Source: Pseudomonas khorasanensis (GTDB lineage Bacteria > Pseudomonadota > Gammaproteobacteria > Pseudomonadales > Pseudomonadaceae). From it: a stretch of DNA of 64,000 bases. The notes under the pieces were generated by a model. That model was not told the origin of the DNA. It searched no databases and was given only the letters and a program-made list of their open reading frames with translations. Position numbers and translations under genes: made by a program. The stretch lies in NCBI RefSeq assembly GCF_014268505.2, contig NZ_JABWQP020000001.1, positions 682,001-746,000 on the forward strand. Reading direction: 5' to 3'. Of the stretch, positions 27,447-36,608 are shown piece after piece. Every line of letters begins with the position of its first letter. The first letter of the stretch is position 1.

Positions 27447-27836
27447 ATGCTCAGTTATCTGTTTATCGGCGCCAACGATGTGGAGCGTTCGGCTACCTTC
27501 TACAAAGCGATTCTGACGCCGCTTGGCTACCGCCATGATCGTGAAGAGCATTATTGTTTTTATCTACCCGACTGCGCCGACAAGTCCAACGGTCCCGGCA
27601 GCGTGCATATCTCGCGACCGTTCAATGGCGAGCCGGCGACACCGGGCAACGGTATGATGCCGGCGTTTCGCGCCGACTCGCGGCAGACGGTCGATCAGGT
27701 GCACAGAGCGGGGCTGGACCATGGCGGCACCGACGAAGGCCCGCCCGGAACCCGCGAGGCCTACACGCCTGATTTCTATGTCGCCTATTTGCGCGATCCC
27801 GACGGCAACAAGCTTGCGGTGTTTTTCAGCGGCTGA
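27447..27836 (+). CDS. VOC (glyoxalase/bleomycin-resistance fold) family protein
   Basis: The 129-residue protein has the vicinal-oxygen-chelate pattern. It opens SYLFIGANDVERSATFYKAI (the betaalphabetabetabeta start with the DVERSxxFY motif) and ends YVAYLRDPDGNKLAVFF, where the D-P-D-G-N-K/L-E-type metal edge usually provides a Glu. Here the Glu position is Ala (KLAVFF), so metal binding may be altered. GGAGG precedes the ATG at 27447. The function is unknown; members include glyoxalases and resistance proteins. Confidence 0.83.
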   Translation: MLSYLFIGANDVERSATFYKAILTPLGYRHDREEHYCFYLPDCADKSNGPGSVHISRPFNGEPATPGNGMMPAFRADSRQTVDQVHRAGLDHGGTDEGPPGTREAYTPDFYVAYLRDPDGNKLAVFFSG

Positions 27837-27865
27837 ATGCCTGCACTGAGCCTGTTGAATCCGCC

Positions 27866-30475
27866 TCAGGTCACACGGCCCTTTTTACTCACCGGCGACA
27901 GCCTGGAAGCACGCAGCAATTGCGCGAAAGCCAACTTGTCGATCGGTCGGCTCATGAAGAAACCCTGCACTTCGTTGCATTGGTCCTTGCCGAGAATCGC
28001 CAGTTGCTCCTCGGTCTCCACGCCCTCGGCGGTGACAGTCAGGCCCATGGCCTTGCCCAGCCCAATGATTGCCTGCACCACGGCGCGGTCATTGGTGCCG
28101 CTGGTGATCGAGGCGATAAAGCGCTTGTCGATCTTGATGCCGTCGAAGGGATAGGCACGCAGGTAGCCGAGTGACGAGTAACCGGTGCCGAAGTCGTCCA
28201 TGTTCAGGCGCACACCGAGTTGTTTGAGCGAATTCATGGTAGCCAGCGCACCGTCGGTATCGTTGAGCATCACGTTCTCGGTGATTTCCAGTTCCAGGCG
28301 ACTGGCCGGGAAGCGCGTTTCGATCAGCACGTCCCTGACGTCCTCGACCACATCGCTCAGGGAAAATTGCGCGGGCGAGAGGTTGACCGACAGCAGGATT
28401 TCTTGCGGCCACTCCAGCGCGGTTTCACAGGCTTCGCGCAACACCCAGCGGCCCAGCGGCACGATCAAGTCGGTCTGCTCGGCCAGTGGGATAAACACGT
28501 CCGGCCCCAGCAGGCCTTGGGTTGGATGCTGCCAGCGCACCAGCGCCTCGACCGAAACAATGTGCTTGCCATCGACCTTGTAGCGCGGCTGATAGTGCAG
28601 GACGAACTCGTTGTGCTTGAGCGCATGACGCAGGTCATCTTCCATTTGCCGGCGCGTCTGAATCTGGTCGCTCATGTGCGCTTCGAAATAGCACCAAGTG
28701 TTTTTGCCATCGGACTTGGCCTGATATAGCGCGATGTCTGCGTAGCGGATCAGGTCACTGGCGACGAAGCCGTGACGGCGGCTGAGGGCGATGCCGACAC
28801 TGGCACCGATGTGCAGAGGGTGCTGTTCGTAGAGGACAGGTTCATGCAGGCTGCCGATCAGGCGCGTGCAGAATTTGTCGATTTCGTTATGACTGTCCAT
28901 GCCGTTGAGCACCACGACGAATTCATCGCCACCAAGGCGGGCGACGATGTCGTGCTCGCGAGTGCATTCGCGCAGGCGCACGGCGACTTCCTGCAGCACC
29001 GCATCGCCGGCCGGGTGGCCCAGCGAATCATTGATCGGCTTGAAATTGTCGAGGTCGATCATCAGCAATGACAGCGGCGGCGCGTGTTCCTTGAGCAGCA
29101 GGACTTCGTCCAGATAGCGCGCCAGTTTGTTGCGGTTGGGCAAACCGGTCAGGGCGTCGTGCATCGACAGGTGCTGGATCTGCGCATGGGCGGCGACTTC
29201 ATCGGTGATGTCGCTGGCGGTGCCGCGATAGCCGACGACGCGGTCCTTGTCAAAAATCGGTCGTGCGGAGAGCCGGCAGTGGCGCGGCTGGCCTGATTGA
29301 TCTCGGTAAGTACAGCGCAAATCGCCGGCGCTGGTTTCTTCGCTCAGTTTTCGCAGCCAGAGCTCCAGCGGGGTGGTGTCGCACGACAGCAGCTCACCAA
29401 TATCACGCCCTAGCCACAAGGCCTGCGGGTAGCCCGTGACTTCGCTGAAACGAGCCGACAGATAGGTCAGCGACAGACCGGCATCGACTTCCCAAATCCA
29501 GTCCGAAGCGGCTTCGGCAACCGCGCGAAAGCGTTCTTCACTGGCTTCCAGTGCATGATTGGCCGTCTCCAGTGCCAAGTTCGCCGATTGCATCGCATGG
29601 ATGCTGTTATCGACGTATTGCGAGGAGCGCAACGCGTGGCGGAAGAAATAAGCAGTGAGCAGCATCAACACCAAAAAAGTCGCGCCGAGCGGTGGCACCA
29701 ACGACCACAACATTTGCTGGCCGGGTCGCTGCAGATCGGCCACCAAGCTGTAGCCGGTGCTGTCGAGCGGCACGCTTGGATGGCCTTTTTCGATGGTGTC
29801 ATCCGGGGCCAGGGTCAGGTTTGTCAGGCCATAACCGCTGCCGATCTTGCGCAGTTTGGTCGGGGTCAGTTTGTCCACGAACACCAGCACCGAAGTATTT
29901 TTCAATTCATCCAGCGGTCGTTCATCGTTGGGAATAATCGCAGCGGCGGTAATCAGCGCCGGCCAGCCTTCAAACAGCGAGTAGCTGCTGACGGGTTTGG
30001 TCAGGTCGGGTTGACTCAGGACTTGCTCGACGAGCGCCGAGGCGGGCGCTTGCAGCACCGTGGACACGTCGGTTTCGACCATCTGCCCGCGAATGACCGC
30101 GTATTTGGTGCGATTGCGATCAAGCACGAACACGCCGTCATAGCCGTCAGTGGTGAACATGGTTTTGCCCATGTTCTGCTCGGTATACGCCCAATTGATG
30201 TCGATTGGTCCGCTCAACGCCTCATAGGCCCTGGTCCAGTAGGCGTAGCTGGTGATGTAGTTTTTCGAGGTGGTGATACGGTTTTCCACGGCACGCCCGG
30301 AATAGAACTGTGTTTGCTCCAGATCCTTGGTGTCGAGGGAATTGGCGATGCCGAGCAAGGTGCTGATGGCGGCGATGACGCCAGCGACGAACAGCGCGCC
30401 AACGGCAATCGCCAGGCGCCGGGTCACGGCGCGTTGTGGGGCGGGGATTGACGGCGCAGCGAGAGTAACGGCCAT
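27866..30475 (-). CDS. Membrane CHASE4-PAS-GGDEF-EAL cyclic-di-GMP protein
   Basis: The 869-residue protein has TM1 (about 21-43), a periplasmic CHASE4-type sensor (about 50-250, YITSYAYWTRAYEAL...), TM2 (about 257-279), a short coiled segment, PAS (about 313-430), GGDEF (about 435-595) and EAL (about 610-860). The diguanylate cyclase site GGDEF (515-519) is intact and preceded by an RxxD inhibitory site (Arg506-Asp509). The phosphodiesterase signature EALVRW (643-648) and DDFGTGYSSL (760-769) are also intact, so both activities are possible. The start at 30475 is favoured by AAGGA and by family length over a frame to 30529. Cyclic-di-GMP could influence the giant adhesin, but no direct link is visible. 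Confidence 0.93.
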   Translation of the reverse strand: MAVTLAAPSIPAPQRAVTRRLAIAVGALFVAGVIAAISTLLGIANSLDTKDLEQTQFYSGRAVENRITTSKNYITSYAYWTRAYEALSGPIDINWAYTEQNMGKTMFTTDGYDGVFVLDRNRTKYAVIRGQMVETDVSTVLQAPASALVEQVLSQPDLTKPVSSYSLFEGWPALITAAAIIPNDERPLDELKNTSVLVFVDKLTPTKLRKIGSGYGLTNLTLAPDDTIEKGHPSVPLDSTGYSLVADLQRPGQQMLWSLVPPLGATFLVLMLLTAYFFRHALRSSQYVDNSIHAMQSANLALETANHALEASEERFRAVAEAASDWIWEVDAGLSLTYLSARFSEVTGYPQALWLGRDIGELLSCDTTPLELWLRKLSEETSAGDLRCTYRDQSGQPRHCRLSARPIFDKDRVVGYRGTASDITDEVAAHAQIQHLSMHDALTGLPNRNKLARYLDEVLLLKEHAPPLSLLMIDLDNFKPINDSLGHPAGDAVLQEVAVRLRECTREHDIVARLGGDEFVVVLNGMDSHNEIDKFCTRLIGSLHEPVLYEQHPLHIGASVGIALSRRHGFVASDLIRYADIALYQAKSDGKNTWCYFEAHMSDQIQTRRQMEDDLRHALKHNEFVLHYQPRYKVDGKHIVSVEALVRWQHPTQGLLGPDVFIPLAEQTDLIVPLGRWVLREACETALEWPQEILLSVNLSPAQFSLSDVVEDVRDVLIETRFPASRLELEITENVMLNDTDGALATMNSLKQLGVRLNMDDFGTGYSSLGYLRAYPFDGIKIDKRFIASITSGTNDRAVVQAIIGLGKAMGLTVTAEGVETEEQLAILGKDQCNEVQGFFMSRPIDKLAFAQLLRASRLSPVSKKGRVT

Positions 30476-30698
30476 GGGCTCGTCCTTGATCCGGTGTCTT
30501 GTAAATCTAGAACAATGGCGAGTGCACAATGTTCAGATTGTTGTTCTGGATGGCATCCGGTGGATTTGTTCAAAGTGTAGCGAATTTGCCGGAATTACCA
30601 GCACGGCCGGCCAGCGGCGAATCCCGAAAGCACAAGACTTCCAGCGTAAAAACCGGATAATGGCCGCCATTCGTTTAGCCGTATTCTGGTAATCCCGC

Positions 30699-32903
30699 AT
30701 GGAAATCAAGGTCAACTTTCTCGACAACCTTCGACTTGAGGCCAAGTTCGACGACTTCACGGTGATCGCCGATCAGCCCATCCGCTACAAGGGCGACGGT
30801 TCGGCACCGGGGCCGTTCGACTACTTTCTGGCGTCGTCGGCCTTGTGCGCGGCTTACTTCGTCAAGCTGTATTGCGACACACGTAACATCCCGACGGAGA
30901 ATATTCGTCTGTCGCAAAACAACATCGTCGACCCGGAAAACCGCTACAACCAGATCTTCAAGATTCAGGTCGAATTGCCGGCTGATATCTCCGACAAGGA
31001 CCGCCAGGGAATCCTGCGTTCGATTGACCGCTGTACCGTGAAGAAGGTGGTACAGACCGGCCCCGAATTCATCATCGAAGAAGTCGACAACCTCGACGCC
31101 GATGCCCAGGCGCTGTTGATGCCGCATTCAGGCGCAGAGGCCGGCACTTACATTGCCGGCAAGGACCTGCCGCTTGAGCAGACCATCGCCAACATGTCGG
31201 GCATCCTCGCCGACCTCGGGATGAAGATCGAAATCGCCTCGTGGCGCAACATCGTGCCGAACGTCTGGTCGCTGCATATCCGCGATGCCCATTCGCCGAT
31301 GTGCTTCACCAACGGCAAGGGCGCCACCAAGGAAGGCGCGCTGGCTTCTGCGCTGGGCGAGTTCATCGAACGCCTGAACTGCAACTTCTTCTATAACGAC
31401 CAGTTCTGGGGCGAGGAGATTGCCAATGCCGAATTCGTCCATTATCCGGACGAAAAATGGTTCAAGCCGGGTCCGAAGGACGAATTGCCGAGCGAGATTC
31501 TCGACGAATACACCCTCGGCATTTACAACCGTGACGGCGAGCTGCGCGGCTCGCACCTGTACGACACCAACTCAGGCAACACCCAGCGCGGCATTTGCTC
31601 GTTGCCGTTCGTGCGCCAGTCGGACAACGAGGTGGTGTACTTCCCGTCCAACCTGATCGAAAACCTTTACCTGAGCAACGGCATGAGCGCCGGCAACACC
31701 CTGGCCGAAGCGCAGGTGCAGTGCCTGTCGGAAATCTTCGAGCGCGCGGTCAAGCGTGAAATCCTCGAAGGCGAAATGGCGTTGCCGGACGTACCGCAAG
31801 CTGTGCTGGAGAAATACCCGAGCATCGTCGCCGGCATCAAAGGCCTGGAAGAGCAGGGCTTTCCGGTGCTGGTCAAGGACGCCTCGCTGGGCGGTGAATT
31901 CCCGGTGATGTGCGTGACCCTGATGAACCCGCGCACTGGCGGCGTCTTCGCCTCGTTTGGCGCGCACCCAAGCCTTGAAATTGCACTGGAACGCAGCCTG
32001 ACCGAGTTGTTGCAGGGCCGCAGCTTCGAAGGCTTGAACGACTTGCCGCAGCCGACGTTCTCCGGTCAGGCGGTCACCGAACCGAACAACTTCGTCGAAC
32101 ACTTCATCGACTCCAGCGGTGTGGTGTCGTGGCGTTTCTTCAGCGCCAAACCGGACTTCGAGTTTGTCGAGTGGGACTTCTCCGGCCAGGGCGAAAACTC
32201 CAACGCCGAGGAAGCCACCACCCTGTTCGGCATTCTCGAAGACATGGGCAAAGAAGTGTACATGGCGGTCTACGAGCACATCGGTGCCAAGGCGTGCCGC
32301 ATCCTCGTACCGGATTACTCCGAGATCTACCCGGTCGAAGACCTGATCTGGGACAACACCAACAAAGCCCTGCAATTTCGGGCTGACATTCTCAACCTGC
32401 ACAACCTCAGCAAAGTCGGCCTGCGCAACCTGGTCAAAGGCCTGGAAAGTGCCGAGCTGGACGACTACACCGACATCACAACGCTGATCGGCATCGAGTT
32501 CGATGACAACACGCCGTGGGGCAAACTGACCATCCTCGAACTGCGCCTGCTGATTTACCTCGCCTTGCAGAAATACGACGACGCCAAAGACTTGGTCGAA
32601 GCCTTCCTGCAATACAACGACAACACCGTCGAGCGCGGCTTGTTCTACCAGGCCGTCAACGTGGTGCTGGAGATGGAACTGGATGACGACCTCGAGCTGG
32701 CAGACTACGAAGCCAACTTCCGCCGCATGTTCGGCAACGAGCGCATGGACGCGGCGATTGGTTCGGTCAATGGCAGCGTACGCTTCTACGGCCTGACCCC
32801 GACCAGCCTGAAGCTGGAAGGACTGGATCGGCATCTGCGCTTGATCGAGAGCTATAAAAAGCTGCATACGGCGCGGGCGAATGTGACGGCTTCGGGGAGC
32901 TGA
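30699..32903 (+). CDS. OsmC-YcaO fusion protein
   Basis: The 734-residue protein joins an OsmC-like domain (1-135) to a YcaO domain (about 150-560) and a C-terminal helical part. In the OsmC part both conserved cysteines are present (Cys50 in SSALC, Cys112 in DRCTV), so thiol peroxidase chemistry is possible. The YcaO part has both ATP-binding motifs: Sx3Ex2ER (217-225) and Ex3Qx3Ex2ER (337-349). The C-terminus lacks the PxPxP tail of azoline-forming YcaO cyclodehydratases, so it belongs with the non-TOMM YcaOs such as E. coli YcaO, which is linked to beta-methylthiolation of ribosomal protein S12. No RimO or peptide precursor gene is adjacent. The gene stands alone; its ribosome site is weak. 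Confidence 0.9.
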   Translation: MEIKVNFLDNLRLEAKFDDFTVIADQPIRYKGDGSAPGPFDYFLASSALCAAYFVKLYCDTRNIPTENIRLSQNNIVDPENRYNQIFKIQVELPADISDKDRQGILRSIDRCTVKKVVQTGPEFIIEEVDNLDADAQALLMPHSGAEAGTYIAGKDLPLEQTIANMSGILADLGMKIEIASWRNIVPNVWSLHIRDAHSPMCFTNGKGATKEGALASALGEFIERLNCNFFYNDQFWGEEIANAEFVHYPDEKWFKPGPKDELPSEILDEYTLGIYNRDGELRGSHLYDTNSGNTQRGICSLPFVRQSDNEVVYFPSNLIENLYLSNGMSAGNTLAEAQVQCLSEIFERAVKREILEGEMALPDVPQAVLEKYPSIVAGIKGLEEQGFPVLVKDASLGGEFPVMCVTLMNPRTGGVFASFGAHPSLEIALERSLTELLQGRSFEGLNDLPQPTFSGQAVTEPNNFVEHFIDSSGVVSWRFFSAKPDFEFVEWDFSGQGENSNAEEATTLFGILEDMGKEVYMAVYEHIGAKACRILVPDYSEIYPVEDLIWDNTNKALQFRADILNLHNLSKVGLRNLVKGLESAELDDYTDITTLIGIEFDDNTPWGKLTILELRLLIYLALQKYDDAKDLVEAFLQYNDNTVERGLFYQAVNVVLEMELDDDLELADYEANFRRMFGNERMDAAIGSVNGSVRFYGLTPTSLKLEGLDRHLRLIESYKKLHTARANVTASGS

Positions 32904-32974
32904 AGCGCTGCCGAAAAGCAGGCCTCGGATGTCTGGCGTTTGGCGCGAATGGGGTTGCGCACCGTAAATCGCGC

Positions 32975-33124
32975 CCCCTCACCCCAGCCCTCTCCCAAGG
33001 GAGAGGGAGCCGATATTTGGGCTTTTAAAGATTTGAGTTCGACTCGGTTTTTCACGTTGCCGCGATTCGCCCGATCGCCTCGGTCAGTTCCCTCTCGCTC
33101 CGGGAGAGGGTTAGGGTGAGGGGC
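32975..33124. repeat. Inverted pair of CCCTCACCC...CTCTCCC repeats
   Basis: The left arm (32975-33009, CCCTCACCCCAGCCCTCTCC) and right arm (33087-33124) are inverted copies of a Pseudomonas intergenic repeat, each with its own small hairpin (CTCTCCC/GGGAGAG). They flank 77 bp of unique sequence between the OsmC-YcaO gene and the thioesterase gene. The right arm runs into the thioesterase gene and encodes its last residues and stop. Confidence 0.8.
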
Positions 33125-33626
33125 TTTTGCTTTTCCGGTTGTGCGCCGCAGCCGCCAATTGCCCCGTATCCACCCGCACAAATACCGAATCACCCACTGC
33201 CGTCAGCACTTCCCCCGCATACACCTCGCAAATCACCCGCGTTTTGCGCCCGACATCGCCTTCGACTCTCGCCCGCAAGATCAGTGGCACGCCCATGGGC
33301 GTTGGCTTGATGAACTTGATCCCGAGGTTGCCGGTGACGCAATCGATGCGCGGCAGGCTGCCGGCTTCGCGGTTTTCGGCGCGGTAGTGCCAGGCCATCG
33401 CTGTCCAGTTGGAGTGGCAGTCGACGAGCATGGCGATCAGTCCGCCGTAGACCAGGTCTGGCCAGCCGCAGTAGTGGGCGTCGGGCAGGTGTTCGGCGAT
33501 GACGTGGACGCCATCATCGTCCCAGCGGCTTTTGACGTGCAGGCCGTGCGGATTGCGGCCGCCGCAGCCGTAGCAAATGCCTTCGGGGGCGGCGAGGTCT
33601 TGCAGTGGAATGTCGTGGCTAGACAT
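33111..33626 (-). CDS. PaaI-type hotdog thioesterase
   Basis: The 171-residue hotdog protein. The N-terminus has CYGCGGRNPHGL, a C-x2-C motif common in one PaaI-like subfamily, followed by the hotdog helix segment PDLVYGGLIAMLVDCHSNWTA with the catalytic Asp/Gly region, and GNLGIKFIKPTPMG in the central strand. It is expected to hydrolyse acyl-CoA thioesters. The last seven codons (KSKSPSP) and the TAA are provided by an intergenic repeat arm, so the C-terminus is probably a recent replacement. The gene overlaps the upstream hypothetical gene by 8 bp. Confidence 0.83.
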   Translation of the reverse strand: MSSHDIPLQDLAAPEGICYGCGGRNPHGLHVKSRWDDDGVHVIAEHLPDAHYCGWPDLVYGGLIAMLVDCHSNWTAMAWHYRAENREAGSLPRIDCVTGNLGIKFIKPTPMGVPLILRARVEGDVGRKTRVICEVYAGEVLTAVGDSVFVRVDTGQLAAAAHNRKSKSPSP

Positions 33627-33948
33627 GGCGTTGATCGTCCTGAGGTGACGAGGCGGGAAAGGCGTTCGGTGTCAGCCAGGTGTCGACGACACGGCGATCC
33701 AGCTCTTCCCAATAGGCCATGCCCAGCACGCGAGTGGTGTTGAGCCCGCGCAGATAACCTCGCAGTTGATGCGCGGTGTCGCGGATCAGCTGCGGATCGC
33801 GGGTGCTTTTGTCCAGCAAGACGGTTTCGTACTGGACCAGGTATTCAGCCACTCGCTCGCGGTACTCGGACAGCACGGCGTCACGGATCAGATCAAACGT
33901 TCTCAAGGCGAGACCCTCATCATTTTCTTGGATTTGTGGAGTGTGCAT
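33619..33948 (-). CDS. Hypothetical protein
   Basis: A 109-residue protein from ATG 33948 (MHTPQIQENDEG), mostly helical (LRTFDLIRDAVLSEYRERVAEYLVQYE). The segment IRDTAHQLRGYLRGL weakly resembles a histidine-phosphotransfer helix but lacks enough context to call. A longer frame to 34044 overlaps the promoter of the divergent gene and is disfavoured. The ribosome site is poor. It overlaps the thioesterase start by 8 bp, so the two are probably cotranscribed. Confidence 0.55.
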   Translation of the reverse strand: MHTPQIQENDEGLALRTFDLIRDAVLSEYRERVAEYLVQYETVLLDKSTRDPQLIRDTAHQLRGYLRGLNTTRVLGMAYWEELDRRVVDTWLTPNAFPASSPQDDQRHV

Positions 33949-34072
33949 CAGCCTGCTCGGCACGCAACTATTGCTAGAAGTAATAGTGACCATCAAGAAA
34001 CGCAAGTTCTGCTTTGTCGGCAATCGGCGGAAAATCGCCTCCATCGAAGACGCAGCTCAAGGAAATTGCGCG

Positions 34073-34717
34073 ATGAACACTCTGACACGACTGGCACTGA
34101 TCGCCCTGCTGATGGGCGGGGTGGTTGCCACTGCACCGGCTTACGCAGACGACGCCAAGTCGTGTCACCTGCAACCCATCGCCGCCAGTGCATCGACTTT
34201 GCAGCACACGCAGACCGTGGGTGTGCTGTTGAGCGAGAACACGTTGCAGAACCTGCAATACCTGGAGCGTTACCACGACATGGCGCTGAACGGTGCGAAA
34301 GACGCACTGGATTCTCGAATCCGCGACGCCTTTGTCGGCAGCTCCGATCCGGAACTGGCCCTCGACTGGCTGATGAGTTCGCTGCAACAACAGTTCGTTT
34401 CGGTGACCGTGTACGACAACCTCGATGCGCTGGTTCAGGCCCACCCGGACATCGTGGTCAAGCTCGACACGTTTAACCGCTTGCTGACGCAGCGCAACAG
34501 TCTGGTCGAAGCGCGGTTTTCCGCCAGGTTCTACGACGCCGACCTGCAATACATCGGCAAGGCTGAAGGGGCGATCGAGCAAGAGTTGCCTTCGGTCTGG
34601 GTGCATGACCAGGCGGCGCCGCAAATTGCCGCGCAGATCAATCAGCAGCGTGATCTGCAACTCAGCGCGCTGAAGCAATTTGATGTGTCGCTCAAGGCGC
34701 TGGTGGCGTCGAGCTGA
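34073..34717 (+). CDS. Exported hypothetical protein
   Basis: A 214-residue protein with a Sec signal peptide (LALIALLMGGVVATAPAYA, cleavage after about residue 25). The mature part is largely helical with no motif I recognise. AAGGAA lies 9 nt before the ATG at 34073; upstream in-frame starts would cross the divergent gene. It is followed after 85 bp by a lipoprotein gene on the same strand, and both are probably envelope proteins. Confidence 0.68.
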   Translation: MNTLTRLALIALLMGGVVATAPAYADDAKSCHLQPIAASASTLQHTQTVGVLLSENTLQNLQYLERYHDMALNGAKDALDSRIRDAFVGSSDPELALDWLMSSLQQQFVSVTVYDNLDALVQAHPDIVVKLDTFNRLLTQRNSLVEARFSARFYDADLQYIGKAEGAIEQELPSVWVHDQAAPQIAAQINQQRDLQLSALKQFDVSLKALVASS

Positions 34718-34802
34718 TTCTTAAAACGTAAATGGCAACGGCGGCGCCGTGAAGTCGAACCGTTGCCGGTTGAACCGAACCTTTATTTTCAGGATTACAC
34801 CG

Positions 34803-35144
34803 ATGCGTCCTTTATTCGTGCCTGCCATGGCGTTTGCTTCCTTGTTGCTCGCTGGTTGCGCTTCTGCGCCGAACGACCCGACCTTGACCTTGCAGACCAG
34901 CAAGACGCCCGAACAATACGCCGATTGCGTGGTTCCGAAGTTGCAGGGCAGCGCGTTGAACCCGACGGTTTCGCAGAATCAGCGCAGTTATCGGATTGTG
35001 GTTCCCAGCAGAGTCGCCGCGGATAACGTGCTGGAGGCTTACAAGGCCGGGAAGGGCGGCAAGGTGTTTATTTATGAGCGGCACCTGCTGGCGTCTAATT
35101 TGCTGCCTTCGAGTTTCGAGCGGGCGGCCCAGGATTGCATTTGA
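34803..35144 (+). CDS. Small putative lipoprotein
   Basis: A 113-residue protein with a lipoprotein signal (MRPLFVPAMAFASLLLAGC, lipobox LLAGC, lipidated Cys19). The residue after Cys is Ala, not Asp, so outer-membrane sorting is expected. The mature part is short and contains PEQYADCVVPKLQ and a conserved-looking RSYRIVVPS. The function is unknown. The gene is followed by an intrinsic terminator. Confidence 0.72.
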   Translation: MRPLFVPAMAFASLLLAGCASAPNDPTLTLQTSKTPEQYADCVVPKLQGSALNPTVSQNQRSYRIVVPSRVAADNVLEAYKAGKGGKVFIYERHLLASNLLPSSFERAAQDCI

Positions 35145-35206
35145 TCCGGCCCCGGATGGTTTTTTGACAGAGCTCCTTTGGTTGGCCGCAACCAACCAAT
35201 TTTTGG

Positions 35207-35240
35207 CCCCACACCGCTAGTTGGTTGTGGGGTTTTTTTT
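35207..35240 (+). terminator. Intrinsic terminator after the lipoprotein gene
   Basis: CCCCACA (35207-35213) pairs with TGTGGGG (35226-35232), followed directly by eight T residues. A second hairpin (TTGGTTG-GCCG-CAACCAA) lies just upstream at about 35179. It ends the plus-strand unit 34073-35144. Confidence 0.8.
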
Positions 35241-35271
35241 GGCCTTGGCGGCCTTAGACCGTCAGCGGCGT

Positions 35272-36465
35272 TCAGACCCACTTGAAGCGGGCAGGGAAGC
35301 GGGCCACGAAACAGGTGCCCGCATCACTGTCGGAGGTCACGCTCAAGGTGCCGTTGTGTGCACTCGCAATTTGCGCGGCGATATACAGGCCCAATCCCAA
35401 CCCCTCATGACGCGGGCCCGCTTCGGAACGGGAAAACGGTTCGAACAGCAGTGGCATCAGAGCGGGTGGGATCGGCTCGCCCTGGTTGGTCAGCGAAATG
35501 ACGATCTCGTTGCCCTCGGCGAACGCCTTGAGCACGATCGGCTCGGCGATGGAGCCGTGGGTCACCGCGTTGCCGAGTAGATTCGATAACAGCTGGCTGA
35601 TGCGCAGCGGATCGCAATAGATGCCTGTCGGCAACTCCAGGGAATGCGCAAACCTTGCTTGCGGATGCGTAATTTGAATCTCTTCAAGCGTCTGCCGTAG
35701 CGTTTGCTGCAGGTCATCGACCAGTTTGCGCTGCACTGGAATCCCGCTGCCAAGCCGACCCCGGGCAAAGTCGAGGATGTTTTCGATCAACACGCCCATA
35801 CGCACGGAGCTGGTGCGGATCGCCGAGAGCAGCGTTCGCGAGCGCTTGTCCTCGGTTCTACTTTCCAGCAGGTCGGTGCTCATGCGGATGGCGTTGAGCG
35901 GCGTGCGCAAGTCGTGGCCAAGTACCGCGATGAACTGCTCGCGCAGGCGCCCCAGTTCATTGGCGTCCGCCAAAGCGGACTGGGTGGCGTGCAGATGCCC
36001 CTGGGTGTCCAGGTTCATCGCAATCAACTGGGCAAACAGGGTGAGGGTTTTCTCGATGGCCGGCTCGTCGAGATTCGCCGGGACCGAATCGATGGCGCAC
36101 AGCGTGCCGAAAAACTCGCCGTTGGCCTTGATGATCGGGATGGAGATGTAGCTTTCCAGGCCGTAGATTTTCGGCGTGTGATGTGCCGAGAAAACCGGGT
36201 GGGCGCTGGCGTGGCCGAAGATCACCGGCTGACAATGCTGGCGAATCTCGTGACAAATGGTCGATTCGAGCACCAGTTCGCCGCCGGGCAATAACCCGAA
36301 ATCGATCGAGTCATCGACGGCGCAGGCGATCCATTTGCTCTCGGTCACCCGGGCTACCGCTGCGAAGCGCATGCCGGTCAGGTGCTTGACCATGCTTAGA
36401 ATCACTGGCACAGCGTCGATGCTGCCGATGGCTTGGAGGTCGGATGAAAAGTCGGTTTGGGGCAT
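35272..36465 (-). CDS. GAF-domain sensor histidine kinase
   Basis: The 397-residue soluble kinase has a GAF domain (about 15-155, with FGTLCAIDSVP near the end), HisKA with the phospho-acceptor in LGHDLRTPLNAI (His about 184) and HATPase_c with an N box (LLGNAVTHGS), FEPFSRSEAG and GLGLGLYIA. No transmembrane segment or signal peptide is seen, so the signal is probably cytoplasmic. No response regulator is adjacent, so it is an orphan kinase. A bidirectional terminator separates it from the TonB receptor gene upstream. Confidence 0.9.
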   Translation of the reverse strand: MPQTDFSSDLQAIGSIDAVPVILSMVKHLTGMRFAAVARVTESKWIACAVDDSIDFGLLPGGELVLESTICHEIRQHCQPVIFGHASAHPVFSAHHTPKIYGLESYISIPIIKANGEFFGTLCAIDSVPANLDEPAIEKTLTLFAQLIAMNLDTQGHLHATQSALADANELGRLREQFIAVLGHDLRTPLNAIRMSTDLLESRTEDKRSRTLLSAIRTSSVRMGVLIENILDFARGRLGSGIPVQRKLVDDLQQTLRQTLEEIQITHPQARFAHSLELPTGIYCDPLRISQLLSNLLGNAVTHGSIAEPIVLKAFAEGNEIVISLTNQGEPIPPALMPLLFEPFSRSEAGPRHEGLGLGLYIAAQIASAHNGTLSVTSDSDAGTCFVARFPARFKWV

Positions 36466-36531
36466 GGCGCTGCTTCGCGAGGGTGTTGCCAGAGACTATC
36501 GGTAATTGCCGGCGATGCAAAACGCACTTGC

Positions 36532-36569
36532 AAAAAAGGGCGCCGGGCAATGTCTCGGCGCCCTTTTTT
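36532..36569. terminator. Strong bidirectional intrinsic terminator
   Basis: Six A residues precede GGGCGCCG, a 10-nt loop, CGGCGCCC and six T residues, giving a perfect 8-bp GC stem with T-tracts on both strands. It lies between the end of the TonB siderophore receptor gene (36609) and the start of the histidine kinase gene (36465), so it terminates the receptor transcript. Confidence 0.9.
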
Positions 36570-36608
36570 ATGCTCGCTGGTTTGTTATGGCAGCGAATCC
36601 CTGTCGAC

